Source of the DNA: Cytophagales bacterium
Lineage (GTDB): Bacteria; Bacteroidota; Bacteroidia; Cytophagales; Cyclobacteriaceae
Assembly: GCA_022360055.1 (NCBI GenBank)
Contig: JAKSDO010000209.1
Span: forward strand, 20,397 to 84,396
Reading direction: 5' to 3'
Length of the DNA stretch: 64,000 nt
Both the position numbers and the translations under genes were made by a program. Below, piece by piece: positions 52,824 to 62,939 of this stretch. How positions within the stretch are numbered: the stretch's first letter is position 1; each line of letters starts with the position of its first letter. The notes below the pieces were generated by a model. The model ran no database searches. It was not told the DNA's origin and was given only the letters and a program-made list of their open reading frames with translations.

Positions 52824-54881
52824 ATGCAGAATAAAAAGTTTAAACGACATACGGTCACTTCGGCGCTTCCTTACGCAAATGGACCTATCCATATCGGTCA
52901 TTTGGCCGGTGTTTATGTTCCGGCCGATATTTATGTCCGTTTTTTAAGATCAAAAGGCGAAGATGTTATATTCGTTTGTGGCTCTGACGAGCATGGCGTA
53001 CCCATTACAATCCGTGCAAGAAAAGAAGGAAAGACGCCCCAGGAAGTCGCGGATACATACAACGAACTAAATAAGAAGTCCTTTAAAGACTTCGGTATTA
53101 GTTTCAATATTTATTCAAGAACATCGAACAAAATCCATCATCAGACCGCGTCAGATTTTTTCGTAGCATTAAATGATAAATCTTTCTTTAAAAAGATTGA
53201 GTCCGAGCAGTATTTCGACGAAGAGCAAAATGAGTTTTTAGCCGACCGATACATTAAGGGTACATGTCCGAAATGCGGTCATGGCGATGCTTATGGCGAT
53301 CAATGCGAAAACTGTGGCTCTACACTAAGTCCGGCGGAATTGATTGATCCAAAGTCGATGCTCAGCGGATCGAAACCGGTACTCAAAAAGACAAAACATT
53401 GGTACCTGCCTCTTGATGAGTATGAACCCTGGCTGCGCAAATGGATCCTGAACGACCACAAGGAGTGGAAATCAAATGTCTATGGTCAATGTAAATCCTG
53501 GATCGATCAGGGATTGCAAGCCCGGGCTGTTACCCGGGATTTGGATTGGGGCATACCCGTACCTGTCGAAGGAGCGGAAGGGAAAGTACTCTATGTTTGG
53601 TTTGATGCCCCGATCGGGTACATATCGGCGACCAAAGAATGGGCCGAAAAAAACAACAGGGATTGGGAGCCTTACTGGAAAGATGACCGGACCAGGCTCT
53701 TACACTTTATCGGAAAAGACAATATCGTATTTCATTGTATAATATTTCCGTGTATGCTCAAAGAGCATGGCGATTTCATACTGCCGGAGAATGTTCCGGC
53801 AAATGAATTTCTGAACCTGGAAAACAATAAGATCTCGACTTCCAGAAACTGGGCCGTCTGGCTTCATGAATATTTAAATGAATTTCCGGGAAAGGAAGAT
53901 GTATTGAGATATACGCTTTGTGCCAATGCGCCCGAAACCAAGGATAATGATTTTACCTGGAAAGATTTTCAGGCAAAAAACAATAATGAGTTGGTTGCGA
54001 TCTTAGGGAATTTTATAAATCGTGTTATCGTCTTGATAAATAAATATTATGATGGAAAGATTCCTGAAAGAAACGAATTATTCGATATAGACGATGAGCT
54101 AATCAATGGTTTGAAGTCGGCTCCGGGAGCGCTCGAAAAATCATTGAATGCGTTCAGATTCCGGGAAGCATTGTCAGGGTTTATGGAAATTGCGCGCAGC
54201 GGCAACAAGTATCTTGCAGACGCGGAACCGTGGAAATTGATCAAAACTTCTCCCGGTCGCGTTGCTACGATTATGAATCTGGCTGTTCAGGTGGTTGCAA
54301 ATATCGCAATCTTAGGAGCGCCTTTTCTGCCTTTTACTTCGGAAAAAATATTCAGGCTATTGAATCTCGGCAAACTGAATTGGGGTCAAGCCGGTGAAGC
54401 GGATATCCTTGGACCGGGACATTTGATACGCAAACCCGAATTGCTGTTCTCAAAAATTGAAGATCGCGAGATACAATTTCAGATAGATAAGCTAAAGGCA
54501 ACGGAACAGGACAATTCACATGCGAAAGAGCAACCGGAAATTCCCGAAGCAAAAGATGAAATTGCGTACGAGGATTTTTCAAAAATCGATGTGCGAATAG
54601 GAAAGGTCCTGAAGGCGGAGAAGGTCGAGAAATCCAGCAAGCTCCTCAAAATGTCTGTCGACACTGGAATTGATAAAAGAACAATTGTCAGTGGCATTGC
54701 AAAGTATTTTAAGCCGGAAGAAGTAGAAGGGAAACAGGTAAGTGTACTGGTTAATCTGGCTCCAAGGAAAATTATGGGGATTGAATCTCAAGGGATGATT
54801 CTATTGGCCGAAGATCAGGACGGAAGACTGGTTTTCGTTACACCGGAGCATCATGTGGTAAATGGCAGTGTGATAAGTTGA
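52824..54881 (+). CDS. metG: Methionyl-tRNA synthetase
   Basis: A 685-residue class I synthetase that charges tRNA-Met. HIGH motif as HIGH in [10 protein letters not shown] (residues 23-26), zinc knuckle [17 protein letters not shown], and the KMSKS loop as NKISTSRNW, the KISTS form usual in MetG1-type enzymes. An anticodon-binding helical domain follows, and the last 110 residues are a Trbp111-like OB domain ([40 protein letters not shown]). Length and domain order are standard. A housekeeping gene, which shows that the locus is chromosomal. Confidence 0.97.
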   Translation: MQNKKFKRHTVTSALPYANGPIHIGHLAGVYVPADIYVRFLRSKGEDVIFVCGSDEHGVPITIRARKEGKTPQEVADTYNELNKKSFKDFGISFNIYSRTSNKIHHQTASDFFVALNDKSFFKKIESEQYFDEEQNEFLADRYIKGTCPKCGHGDAYGDQCENCGSTLSPAELIDPKSMLSGSKPVLKKTKHWYLPLDEYEPWLRKWILNDHKEWKSNVYGQCKSWIDQGLQARAVTRDLDWGIPVPVEGAEGKVLYVWFDAPIGYISATKEWAEKNNRDWEPYWKDDRTRLLHFIGKDNIVFHCIIFPCMLKEHGDFILPENVPANEFLNLENNKISTSRNWAVWLHEYLNEFPGKEDVLRYTLCANAPETKDNDFTWKDFQAKNNNELVAILGNFINRVIVLINKYYDGKIPERNELFDIDDELINGLKSAPGALEKSLNAFRFREALSGFMEIARSGNKYLADAEPWKLIKTSPGRVATIMNLAVQVVANIAILGAPFLPFTSEKIFRLLNLGKLNWGQAGEADILGPGHLIRKPELLFSKIEDREIQFQIDKLKATEQDNSHAKEQPEIPEAKDEIAYEDFSKIDVRIGKVLKAEKVEKSSKLLKMSVDTGIDKRTIVSGIAKYFKPEEVEGKQVSVLVNLAPRKIMGIESQGMILLAEDQDGRLVFVTPEHHVVNGSVIS

Positions 54882-54995
54882 TAGTACAGCGTACAATAAT
54901 TGGCCTCATTACCTGTTATCTTTATGTAATCCGGATGAAGGACGAATGGAATATAACTCTTTACCCGGGAATCGGGCGTGAATAAATACAGGTGT

Positions 54996-55355
54996 ATGCG
55001 TATTGGTCTAACAGTAATTCTGATTCTTATTGCAAATTTGATGTTATTTGCCCAAACCTCCAGAGACAACTCCAAAACAGGAAGTCATGGGATTGATCGC
55101 GGAGCCACGTATAAAGTAAAAACCTCAAGATCGGGGAAGAAACAAATTAAGCATTCGATACGTAAAGATTTTGACAGGAAAATTGAGGAGTATGAAGAAC
55201 GCATGGAACAAAATGCGAAAAGAAACAAGCAACTGGCAAAAAAAATGAAAAAGCCTCAATATTCCGACCCTACCTATTTCGGTCAAAAAAAAAAAAAAAA
55301 AAAAAGACCGCCCGGTAAAAAGAAGTTTTGTAAGGAGTGCGAAATGTATCATTGA
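54996..55355 (+). CDS. Small exported basic protein with poly-A-encoded Lys run
   Basis: A 119-residue protein with a signal peptide (MRIGLTVILILIANLMLFAQ), a charged helical middle (IRKDFDRKIEEYEERMEQNA), a run of six Lys encoded by a 21-base A tract, and a C-terminal GKKKFCKECEMYH with a Cys-x2-Cys pair. A GTG at 54978 would add six residues. I do not recognise a named family; similar short proteins ending in a Cys-x2-Cys-x-x-x-His occur in Bacteroidota. The A tract is a likely slippage site, so the real C-terminus may vary or the run may contain a sequencing error. Confidence 0.6.
   Translation: MRIGLTVILILIANLMLFAQTSRDNSKTGSHGIDRGATYKVKTSRSGKKQIKHSIRKDFDRKIEEYEERMEQNAKRNKQLAKKMKKPQYSDPTYFGQKKKKKKRPPGKKKFCKECEMYH
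55285..55305 (+). repeat. 21-base A homopolymer inside a coding sequence
   Basis: A21 flanked by CGGTC and GACCG, which are reverse complements. Length change by one or two bases would shift the frame before the Cys-x2-Cys tail. Confidence 0.9.
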
Positions 55356-55502
55356 TTTTTTTTTGAATTTATTCGTGTTCAATTTCTTAATTAAAAAATT
55401 CAAGCTCATATTTGCAAAAAATGACAACCTAATATGAAATTGCTATTTATGCAGTCTTCCATTGCCCAATTTTAGGTATTCTATTAAAACCGAGACCTTT
55501 TT

Positions 55503-56156
55503 ATGGTAAACCTAAATCGATTCATTGAGCATACGGCGTTAAAACCTACCTTAACGGATAAAGATATTGATCATCTATTGGAAGAGGCAATAGAATACGA
55601 ATTTCTGGGAGTATGTGTGCCGACCTTCTGGGTGAAAAAGGCCAGAAGGGATGTGAGGAATCACGGCATCCAGGTAGTTACGGCCGTAGGTTTTCCGCTG
55701 GGATATCAAATGACTGAAAATAAACTTGATGAAATAAAGCTCGCAATTGACAATGGAGCTAACGAATTGGACATTGTGATGAATATTTCAGCCTTTAAGT
55801 CCGGGATGCCATGGGTAAAAACCGAACTTGCGAAATGTGCGCAGTTGATCCATGACAATGATTGTTTGATGAAAGTTATAATCGAGACCGCGTATTTAAG
55901 CGATGATGAAGTTGTTAAGGCTTCCATTATTTGTCAGGATGCAGGCACGGATTTTGTGAAAACTTCAACTGGGTTTGCTCCTTCCGGCGCAAAAGCTGAA
56001 CATATCAGACTCATCAGATCAACGATAAATTCGAATGTAGGAGTAAAAGCTTCGGGAGGCATTCGCGATTATTCGACCGCTATAAAAATGATCGAGGCCG
56101 GAGCCGACCGCTTAGGTGTTTCGGCGGGAGTCCGCATTATGCAGGAAGTGGAATAA
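55503..56156 (+). CDS. deoC: Deoxyribose-phosphate aldolase
   Basis: A 217-residue class I aldolase that splits 2-deoxyribose-5-phosphate into acetaldehyde and glyceraldehyde-3-phosphate in nucleoside catabolism. The Schiff-base Lys 153 is in DFVKTSTGF, Lys 182 in GVKASGGIRD, and Asp 90 in ELDIVMN; the N-terminus IEHTALKPTLTDKDI is typical. The acylphosphatase start lies only a few bases after the stop, so the two are probably cotranscribed. Confidence 0.96.
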   Translation: MVNLNRFIEHTALKPTLTDKDIDHLLEEAIEYEFLGVCVPTFWVKKARRDVRNHGIQVVTAVGFPLGYQMTENKLDEIKLAIDNGANELDIVMNISAFKSGMPWVKTELAKCAQLIHDNDCLMKVIIETAYLSDDEVVKASIICQDAGTDFVKTSTGFAPSGAKAEHIRLIRSTINSNVGVKASGGIRDYSTAIKMIEAGADRLGVSAGVRIMQEVE

Positions 56157-56166
56157 ATATTTGGAT

Positions 56167-56445
56167 TTGGAGAAGTTGCTTAACTATCATATTACCGTCC
56201 ACGGACGCGTACAGGGAGTCGGATACAGATACTGGGCGCAGAGAACGGCGGAAAGTCTGAATATTAAGGGATTTGTGAAGAATAATTCCGATGGATCGGT
56301 TTTCATTGAAGCCGAAGGAACCGACGACAATTTATCAAAGTTTATGGCCTTGTGCAAAAACGGTTCCGGATGGTCTCACGTGGAACGGCTGGACTTTACC
56401 GAATATCCGACGCGGGGATTTGATAAGTTCAAAATTGAATATTAA
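56167..56445 (+). CDS. acyP: Acylphosphatase
   Basis: A 92-residue enzyme that hydrolyses acyl phosphates. Conserved YHITVHGRVQGVGYRYWAQ holds the phosphate-binding loop and catalytic Arg, and GFVKNNSDGSVFIEAEG the catalytic Asn. The longer upstream frame overlaps deoC; TTG at 56167 (or 56161) gives the usual family length and begins right after the deoC stop. Its end overlaps the convergent hypothetical gene by four bases. Confidence 0.92.
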   Translation: MEKLLNYHITVHGRVQGVGYRYWAQRTAESLNIKGFVKNNSDGSVFIEAEGTDDNLSKFMALCKNGSGWSHVERLDFTEYPTRGFDKFKIEY

Positions 56446-56816
56446 TCCTCGGGATACGGGATAAAAACAAATTTTGTAAAATCACCGTCAATTACAAACA
56501 AACAGCAAAATTCATCCGGATCTTTATAATGACTCCTGAATTCTTCTTCCCTGCTCTTCTCAATAATTTTTCGCTGAACAAATTCGTCTAAATATGTGAC
56601 ATAATAATTCCAGTCGGTTTGTACTTCCTCTTTTTTGAATAGCAACTGTCCCAGCGGTATCTCCGTCTTGCTAATGATGAAGATCGGAAAATCAGAGAAC
56701 CCCCTCTTCCTGATCTGATATGATGCCTCTTTTATACTATCCGAAAGTTTCACGAAATCCTTGGAAATCGTACCTAAGAATTTGCCATTTAATTCCGGAT
56801 CATTACTTATGTCCAT
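56442..56816 (-). CDS. Conserved hypothetical protein of Bacteroidota
   Basis: A 124-residue soluble, acidic protein without signal or membrane segment: SDSIKEASYQIRKRGFSDFP, then a predicted alpha/beta part and FCCLFVIDGDFTKFVFIPYP at the end. I do not recognise a named domain; similar proteins are widespread in Bacteroidota next to rlmD-like genes, from memory. It follows the methyltransferase start side by side on the same strand: its start is six bases from the end of that gene, so they are likely one transcript. Confidence 0.7.
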   Translation of the reverse strand: MDISNDPELNGKFLGTISKDFVKLSDSIKEASYQIRKRGFSDFPIFIISKTEIPLGQLLFKKEEVQTDWNYYVTYLDEFVQRKIIEKSREEEFRSHYKDPDEFCCLFVIDGDFTKFVFIPYPED

Positions 56817-56822
56817 CTCAAT

Positions 56823-58211
56823 TTAAAATTTTAACAACACAATATTTTCTACGTGATGGGTATGTGGAAACATGTCGACGGGCTGAACTTCTGCAATCGA
56901 GTACAAGTCCGACAGGATTTCCAGATCCCTGGCCTGTGTTGCCGGATTGCAACTGATATAAACGATTCGGTTTGGTTGCGCATGCAATATCGCTTTAATT
57001 ACTTCGGTATGCATTCCTGCTCTTGGAGGATCCGTAATAATTACGTCCGGCTTCCCGTGCTTTTCAAAAAAGTCCGCATTGAGCGTGTCCTTAATATCTC
57101 CGGCGATAAATTCCACATTCGAAATGCCGTTTAACTCCGCATTTTTCCGGGCGTCATCAATGGCTTCTCTGACGGTTTCGATTCCAATTACTTTCATTGC
57201 CTTTTTCGCGACATAACTTGCAATTGTCCCTGTCCCCGTATATAGATCGTAGACTGTTTCATTTCCGGTCAGATTTGCCATTTCCAAAGCTTTGGCATAT
57301 AGTTTAGAGGCCTGTTCGGTATTGGTTTGAAAGAACGATTTCGGACCTATTCGAAAGGTCAGGTCCTCGATTTTTTCCTCTATATACCCTTTCCCGGAAT
57401 ACAGGATAAGATCCTGGTCATGAAACGTTTCATTTCGCTTTGTATTGATTACATAATATAGAGAATCGATCCGGGTGAAATTTGTCAACAAAAAGTTGAG
57501 AAGATCATCAATATTGTTGGGGTCATTTTCTCCAAATTGAACGATGACCATCAATTGTCCGCTTACACTAGTCCGGATTACTAAATTTCTAAGCAAGCCC
57601 CTGAATTCCGAGATATTATAAAAACTCAGATTTTTCTCGAATGCGAATTTCCGGATCGCATTTCGTATCTCATTGGTGGGCTCTTTTTGAAGAAAGCACC
57701 GTCCGATATCCACGACTTTGTCGAATTGCCGGGGTATGTGGAAACCGACACCATTTCTGTTTATCGTTTTACCGGATGTTATTTCCTCCCGGCTCAACCA
57801 GCGCTTACTGCTAAAGGTATATTCCAGCTTGTTTCGGTATTTTTCAGTTTTTTCAGACCGGATTATAGGATTGACTTCCGGAAAACTGAGTTTTCCGATG
57901 CGCTCAAAATTATCGATCACCTGCTGTCTCTTGGCTTCTGTCTGATGCAGATAACCGATATGCTGCCATTTGCAGCCTCCGCACAAGCCAAAATGTTCGC
58001 AGAAAGGGTTGGCTCTTTGACTTGAATATTTATGAAATTTTATTATCTTTCCTTCAAGGAAGGATTTTTTCTTCTTGACGATTCTTAAATCGACGATATC
58101 TCCCGGGGCCGCGGTATCGACAAATACCGCCTGACCATCAATACGGGCGATACATTTGCCTTCAGCAGCAACCCGTTCAATTTCAATACGCTCAAAAATT
58201 TTATTTTTCAT
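56823..58211 (-). CDS. rlmD: 23S rRNA (uracil-5-)-methyltransferase, RlmD/RumA family
   Basis: A 462-residue class I SAM methyltransferase. N-terminal TRAM domain (IERVAAEGKCIARIDGQAVF), Fe-S cysteines in CEHFGLCGGCKWQH plus GRCF, SAM-binding VYDLYTGTGTIASYVAKKA, and the catalytic ITDPPRAGMH and IVYISCNPATQARDL (nucleophilic Cys). Which uracil it modifies (U1939, U747 or another) cannot be said. The ATG at 58211 is used. Its 5' part overlaps only the untranslated extension of the divergent large gene. Confidence 0.93.
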   Translation of the reverse strand: MKNKIFERIEIERVAAEGKCIARIDGQAVFVDTAAPGDIVDLRIVKKKKSFLEGKIIKFHKYSSQRANPFCEHFGLCGGCKWQHIGYLHQTEAKRQQVIDNFERIGKLSFPEVNPIIRSEKTEKYRNKLEYTFSSKRWLSREEITSGKTINRNGVGFHIPRQFDKVVDIGRCFLQKEPTNEIRNAIRKFAFEKNLSFYNISEFRGLLRNLVIRTSVSGQLMVIVQFGENDPNNIDDLLNFLLTNFTRIDSLYYVINTKRNETFHDQDLILYSGKGYIEEKIEDLTFRIGPKSFFQTNTEQASKLYAKALEMANLTGNETVYDLYTGTGTIASYVAKKAMKVIGIETVREAIDDARKNAELNGISNVEFIAGDIKDTLNADFFEKHGKPDVIITDPPRAGMHTEVIKAILHAQPNRIVYISCNPATQARDLEILSDLYSIAEVQPVDMFPHTHHVENIVLLKF

Positions 58212-58293
58212 ATGTGAAGTGGTCCGCAAAGTTAAAAAATATCGTTTGGTAGAAGATTATATTTATTATAATTTGAGCGTTTCAATCGTTTCC

Positions 58294-60861
58294 ATGAAAA
58301 GATTTGTCCTGACTTCGGCGCTTTTGACAATGATAAACATTGTCTCATCGGCTACACACATCGTCGGGGGAGAATTTGAAATACTGCATCTTGAAGGAGA
58401 CAGGTATTTATTCAGGCAGATTCAATACTTTGATGTTGTAAATGGCAACCCGCAAGCCAAAGATGCCAATGTAAATGCTTCCATATTCAGGAAAAAGGAT
58501 AATGTATTTGTTCGTTCCATATTGATGACCTACAGATCGGAGAGTTATGTCCCTTACACCAATCCGGTTTGTACAAATGACAGACTTATCACCAATCGCA
58601 TTGTTTATTCTGCCGAGCTTGTTTTGGATCCGGCCCAATTTTCCGATCCCGAAGGTTATTATATGGTATGGGAACGCTGCTGCAGAAATAACATAATTAC
58701 GAACATCGTTCGGCCGAATGAGACGGGTCAGACATTCTATCTGGAATTTCCTCCAATACGAAAAAATGGCCTGGAATATAGAAATTCCTCTCCTCAGCTT
58801 TTCCCGCCCCTGAGTGATTACGCATGTGTAAATCGTTTTTACTATGTAGATTTCAGAGGAACTGACCCCGACGGGGATTCGCTGGTTTATAGCTTAAATA
58901 CTCCTTCCAACAGCTCCGCGTTCGAGCCTTTGCCCACACCTACTCCAGCTCCTCACCCAACCGTTACCTGGGTAAATGGGATCAATAGCACATATCAAAT
59001 ACCGGGGAATCCAACATTGGCTATAAATGATAAAGGATTTCTGACCGTTACACCTTCGACCGAGGGTCTTTTCGTATTTTCCGTAAAATGCGAGGAATTC
59101 AGAGAAGGAACGAAAATCGGTGAGGTGGTCCGTGATTTTCAATTGTTTGTTATCGATTGTCCCGACCCTGGCATTCCTCCGGAAATACAGGTAAAGGCCC
59201 CTGGCTCGGAGATATTTGTTTCCGAATTGGATACGATCATACTGAATGTCGATGACGATAAGTGTTTTGATTTTAGCATCAAAGATAAAGATGTGAGTGA
59301 GACAATATCGATCAGCGCCGAACCGGTAAATTTTGAAGCCAACCTGGCAAGTATTCTTTCCGCCAACATCGGGTATATTGAACATCCGCAGGATACCCTG
59401 GGTATACAGGTGTGTCTTCCCGATTGTCCTTATCTTCAAAACGAGCCATTTATCATTGATGTGATTGCCAGGGATTTTACATGTCCTCAACCTCTGATGG
59501 ACACCATGCGGCTCATTGTTTTGGTTGAACCTCCGCCGAATCAGCCTCCGAAGTTTATTGAACCGACCGATGTGCATATTAACGCAACTTATATCGAAGG
59601 TTCGGTAATTAACCTGGCATTTAAAGCGGAGGATAAGGATCTGGACAGTTTACTTCTTTTCGTGGAAGGAGAGGGGTTTAATCCGGAAGATTACGGAATC
59701 AGAATAGATACGGTGGTCTACGAAGATGGTAAGATTGATTTTAACCTCGTATGGGATACGGATTGTCAGGTATATCCTTTTGGATTGAAAAACGAATTTC
59801 AAATGAAACTGTATGTCGAGGACGATGATCAGTGCATGCTTGATAACCGGGATAGTATAATTTTGAATGTCACAATTGACCTTCCGGATAATAATGTTCC
59901 GGTTGCGCTTATTGACAATGAACATGCAAACAAAGAATTAACTGTGCGGGTTGAAGACGATCTTAGTTTTGATATCCGTGGATTTGACGGTGATCCGACA
60001 GATTTGATTACGCTGGATGCGGTTGGTATGGATTTCAAGTTGGAGGATGTTGGCATTAGCTTTGAAAGGCAAACCGGGAATTCAAATGTTCATACCGAAC
60101 TCAATTGGCAAATCGAATGTGACGATGTCAACCTTTTTCAAAAAGACAGTTATGAGATTTTAGTGACCGTGGAAGATGAAGATAAATGTAAAGTCCCGAA
60201 TGCGGATTCGCTTATACTCACTTTAAACATCTTACCGCCCGAAAATACCCCCCCGGAGATACTTGTAAATGGCGAGATACTGAAAGACACTATTTTTGCT
60301 CATGCCGGGGATTTGATCAATCTTGGATTAAGCGGCAATGATAAAGATGGCGACGTAATTTCGATGAGAATGAATGATGCTCAGGGCAGGGAAGATTTAG
60401 GGATTCTATTTGAGCCGGTGACAGGCGTTTCCAGCGTTTCTACCGATTTTAGCTGGCAGACAAGTTGTTCATTGCTTGGAGAAAATTTTGAAGACAAAAC
60501 CTATGAATTTACCATATTTCTGGATGATGACAAATGCATCGTTCCGTTAAGCGATACGCTGAATATGATCTTTGTCATCCGGGACGAGAAAATAGATTAT
60601 GATTTTTTGCCTCCCAACGTTTTTACACCGAATGGACAAGACGAAATCAACAGTACTTATTTTATCCCCAATTTACCTCGAAACAATTGTGAGAGACAGT
60701 TTAAGGAGGTGACGATCTACAATAGATTTGGTGTAAAAGTTTTTAATTCCAAAGATCGGGATTTTCATTGGACAGGAGATAATCATCCAAGTGGAGTATA
60801 TTACTATTTGATCTCATTTTCAGATTTTTCCGTAAAAGGAACAGTTTCAATTGTAAAGTAA
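58294..60861 (+). CDS. Large secreted protein with T9SS type B (gliding-motility) sorting domain
   Basis: An 855-residue secreted protein. The ATG at 58294 gives signal MKRFVLTSALLTMINIVSSA directly followed by THIVGGEFEI, the usual start of this Bacteroidota family. The middle has repeated Ig-like/cadherin-like domains with NQPPKF, NNVPVALI and NTPPEILVNG junctions and acidic DDDKC/DDDQC loops that may bind calcium. The last 85 residues (VFTPNGQDEINSTYFIP, TIYNRFGVKVF, HPSGVYYYLI) are a gliding-motility-associated C-terminal domain, the type B signal for the type IX secretion system. Likely cell-surface adhesin. Confidence 0.9.
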   Translation: MKRFVLTSALLTMINIVSSATHIVGGEFEILHLEGDRYLFRQIQYFDVVNGNPQAKDANVNASIFRKKDNVFVRSILMTYRSESYVPYTNPVCTNDRLITNRIVYSAELVLDPAQFSDPEGYYMVWERCCRNNIITNIVRPNETGQTFYLEFPPIRKNGLEYRNSSPQLFPPLSDYACVNRFYYVDFRGTDPDGDSLVYSLNTPSNSSAFEPLPTPTPAPHPTVTWVNGINSTYQIPGNPTLAINDKGFLTVTPSTEGLFVFSVKCEEFREGTKIGEVVRDFQLFVIDCPDPGIPPEIQVKAPGSEIFVSELDTIILNVDDDKCFDFSIKDKDVSETISISAEPVNFEANLASILSANIGYIEHPQDTLGIQVCLPDCPYLQNEPFIIDVIARDFTCPQPLMDTMRLIVLVEPPPNQPPKFIEPTDVHINATYIEGSVINLAFKAEDKDLDSLLLFVEGEGFNPEDYGIRIDTVVYEDGKIDFNLVWDTDCQVYPFGLKNEFQMKLYVEDDDQCMLDNRDSIILNVTIDLPDNNVPVALIDNEHANKELTVRVEDDLSFDIRGFDGDPTDLITLDAVGMDFKLEDVGISFERQTGNSNVHTELNWQIECDDVNLFQKDSYEILVTVEDEDKCKVPNADSLILTLNILPPENTPPEILVNGEILKDTIFAHAGDLINLGLSGNDKDGDVISMRMNDAQGREDLGILFEPVTGVSSVSTDFSWQTSCSLLGENFEDKTYEFTIFLDDDKCIVPLSDTLNMIFVIRDEKIDYDFLPPNVFTPNGQDEINSTYFIPNLPRNNCERQFKEVTIYNRFGVKVFNSKDRDFHWTGDNHPSGVYYYLISFSDFSVKGTVSIVK

Positions 60862-60962
60862 AACATCCGGAATTTATAAGATTTTCGATTCTGCCAATCT
60901 TAAACGCCCTAAAAAGCCATTGATCCTCAAAAAAACAGCCTCTGTGTAAAATTGTTAAATTA

Positions 60963-61196
60963 ATGAATGTTTTTGGCAACCTTTTTGTAGAAATACTGTC
61001 TATTAAAAATATTGATATGGATGAAAAATTTACAAACAGTCTCTACATGGAAATTTTAACTCAGCCAAACAATCATTTAAAATTTGAATCTGAAACTTTT
61101 TTTGATAAGAGGTCAAGAGAAAGCTACTTTGCGATGATGAAAGTGGCCTTAAAGAATTTATCTTTAGTAGATCAGAAGGAATCAAAAATTAAGTAA
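60963..61196 (+). CDS. Possible small protein of unknown function
   Basis: A 77-residue frame (MNVFGNLFVEILSIKNIDMD...) with a possible shorter start at 61017. The coding character is modest: no signal or domain, but a plausible mixed helical composition (SRESYFAMMKVALKNLSLVD). It lies 101 bases after the T9SS protein gene. Low confidence. Confidence 0.35.
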   Translation: MNVFGNLFVEILSIKNIDMDEKFTNSLYMEILTQPNNHLKFESETFFDKRSRESYFAMMKVALKNLSLVDQKESKIK

Positions 61197-61534
61197 TTAG
61201 ATCGACGCAGGAGATTATTCCGAAAGGTGAAAAAAGATTATTTTTCACATGATCCGGAGGCTAATCTGTGCCTTCCCGGAATGGCTGTGGAGATCTTCAT
61301 GCCTCTCGGGTCGGCAACCTGAAACGAACCAAAAAGGTATACCATACCCACCCGCCGGCCGCACGAGGAGAATCACAAAGGTAACAGAGGCTTTTGGGCC
61401 GGCCGGTTCGCCAGCCTCTCCATCTGTCGGCGAAATTGCAAAACCGTTTATTGCATTGCTCAAAAATCCGGCGGGCTTAATAACTGGCATAATAGATGTA
61501 TATGATCATAGTGTACATCTTAATTGCATGCGCC
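61197..61534. other. GC-rich non-coding stretch
   Basis: 338 bases before the DUF2911 gene. Frames are open on both strands (61249-61629 plus, 61245-61490 minus) because of GC-rich composition, but neither shows a recognisable domain. It may be gene debris. No promoter identified. Confidence 0.35.
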
Positions 61535-62653
61535 ATGAAAAAAATGATGATATTTTTGCCTTTTACCCTTTTGGGCTGCTCATACCTAGCATGTGCTCAA
61601 ACTATTTCATTACCTCCGGTTGGAGATAATCAAAAGTGTTCGGTGGTTCAATGGATCGGATTGGTCTCGGTGAGCATCACATACAATAGCCCCGATGTTA
61701 CGGGACCTGACGGAGAAAGCCGAAAAGGTAAAATATGGGGAGGAGTTGTCCCATATGGGATGACCAAAAATAATTTTGGAACAGCCGGTGAAATTCCATG
61801 GAGGGCCGGTGCGAATGAAAACACCGTCATCTCGTTTTCACATGATGTAAGAATTGAAGGGAAGGAGATTCCGGCCGGTGCATATGGCGTGCATATGATC
61901 CCAAGCGAGGAGAAATGGACAATTATTTTCTCAAGGAATTCAAGCGCCTGGGGCAGCTATTTTTACGACTCAAAAGATGACGTACTTCGCGTTGATGTTC
62001 TACCTGAACCCTGTCCTTATACGGAATGGTTGACTTATGACTTTATCGAAAAACGGCCAACATTTACCGTTGCGGCATTAAAATGGGAAGAGTTGATGAT
62101 ACCGTTTAAAATAGAGGCCAATGTTATTGAGGCTTATTTGAATCAAATCCGAACCGAACTTCAGGGACCTGCCGGGTTTAAATGGCAAAATTGGATAGAT
62201 GCGATTGACTTTTGTATTCGCAACAATACCAACCTTGAGGAGGCCCTGCTCTGGTCCGATTATGCCATTAGCGCACCTTTTGTCGGAGAGCGCAATTTTT
62301 CGACCCTTGGTACCAAGGCAAAGATTCTTATATTGTTGAAGCAAGATCAGGAAGCTGAAAACCTGATCGAAGCGGCTTTAGAAGAGCCAACAGCTACTCT
62401 GATCGACATTCACGAATTTGGTAAGGACTTAATAAAACTCGGTGAAACAGAATACGCTTTACAGGTTTTTGAGTTAAATAGAAAAAAATTCCCTATGGAC
62501 GGTTTTACAACATTTATTGGACTGGCATTGGTCTATAGTGCACTTGGAAAGACAAATCGAGCCATTAAAAATTATCGGTTAGCTGCTGAAAATGCTCCGG
62601 AAGGCCAAAGCAGCTATTACTTAAGCCTGGCATCGGAACTGGCTTCAAAATAA
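61535..62653 (+). CDS. DUF2911 protein with TPR-like C-terminal half
   Basis: A 372-residue exported protein: signal MKKMMIFLPFTLLGCSYLACAQ, then a DUF2911 domain (residues about 25-190; VSITYNSPDVTGPDGE, KIWGGVVPYG, WRAGANENTVISFS, EIPAGAYGVHMIPSEEKWTI), then helical repeats of TPR type (NLEEALLWSDYAISAPFVGE, TFIGLALVYSALGKTNRAIK). DUF2911 proteins are common exported proteins of Bacteroidota without assigned function. The ATG at 61535 is preferred to the one at 61496, which would precede the signal by a second hydrophobic stretch. Confidence 0.88.
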   Translation: MKKMMIFLPFTLLGCSYLACAQTISLPPVGDNQKCSVVQWIGLVSVSITYNSPDVTGPDGESRKGKIWGGVVPYGMTKNNFGTAGEIPWRAGANENTVISFSHDVRIEGKEIPAGAYGVHMIPSEEKWTIIFSRNSSAWGSYFYDSKDDVLRVDVLPEPCPYTEWLTYDFIEKRPTFTVAALKWEELMIPFKIEANVIEAYLNQIRTELQGPAGFKWQNWIDAIDFCIRNNTNLEEALLWSDYAISAPFVGERNFSTLGTKAKILILLKQDQEAENLIEAALEEPTATLIDIHEFGKDLIKLGETEYALQVFELNRKKFPMDGFTTFIGLALVYSALGKTNRAIKNYRLAAENAPEGQSSYYLSLASELASK

Positions 62654-62939
62654 GGTCATGCGTCATTATCCGGACGACTGCTCCGAAGTTTGCCAGGGGT
62701 TATTCCGATTCGTATTTTCCTGTAAATCAGTTTTTTATATATGTGTTGTTCTTTGGAAATGATTTGTCGGGAATAAATCGGGTTTATTCAGGGGATTTGT
62801 ATGAACGTTAGTTTGGTAACAGACAAAATTTCATGCCGGGGTCCCGGTCCAAATCGTAATACCGGAGCGGCGATCCGTCTTGTTAATTCTGGAATAATCA
62901 AATCCCGGCGGAGGGCTTATATTGGACAAATGCTAGCTA

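Noticed and set aside
58894..59577. 227-residue minus-strand frame inside the T9SS-exported protein gene
   Set aside because: Arg/Ile-rich antisense frame without domain features; the plus strand is clearly coding.
61249..61629. Open frames on both strands before the DUF2911 gene
   Set aside because: GC-rich composition leaves both strands open; neither has a family motif and the plus frame overlaps the real signal peptide in another frame.
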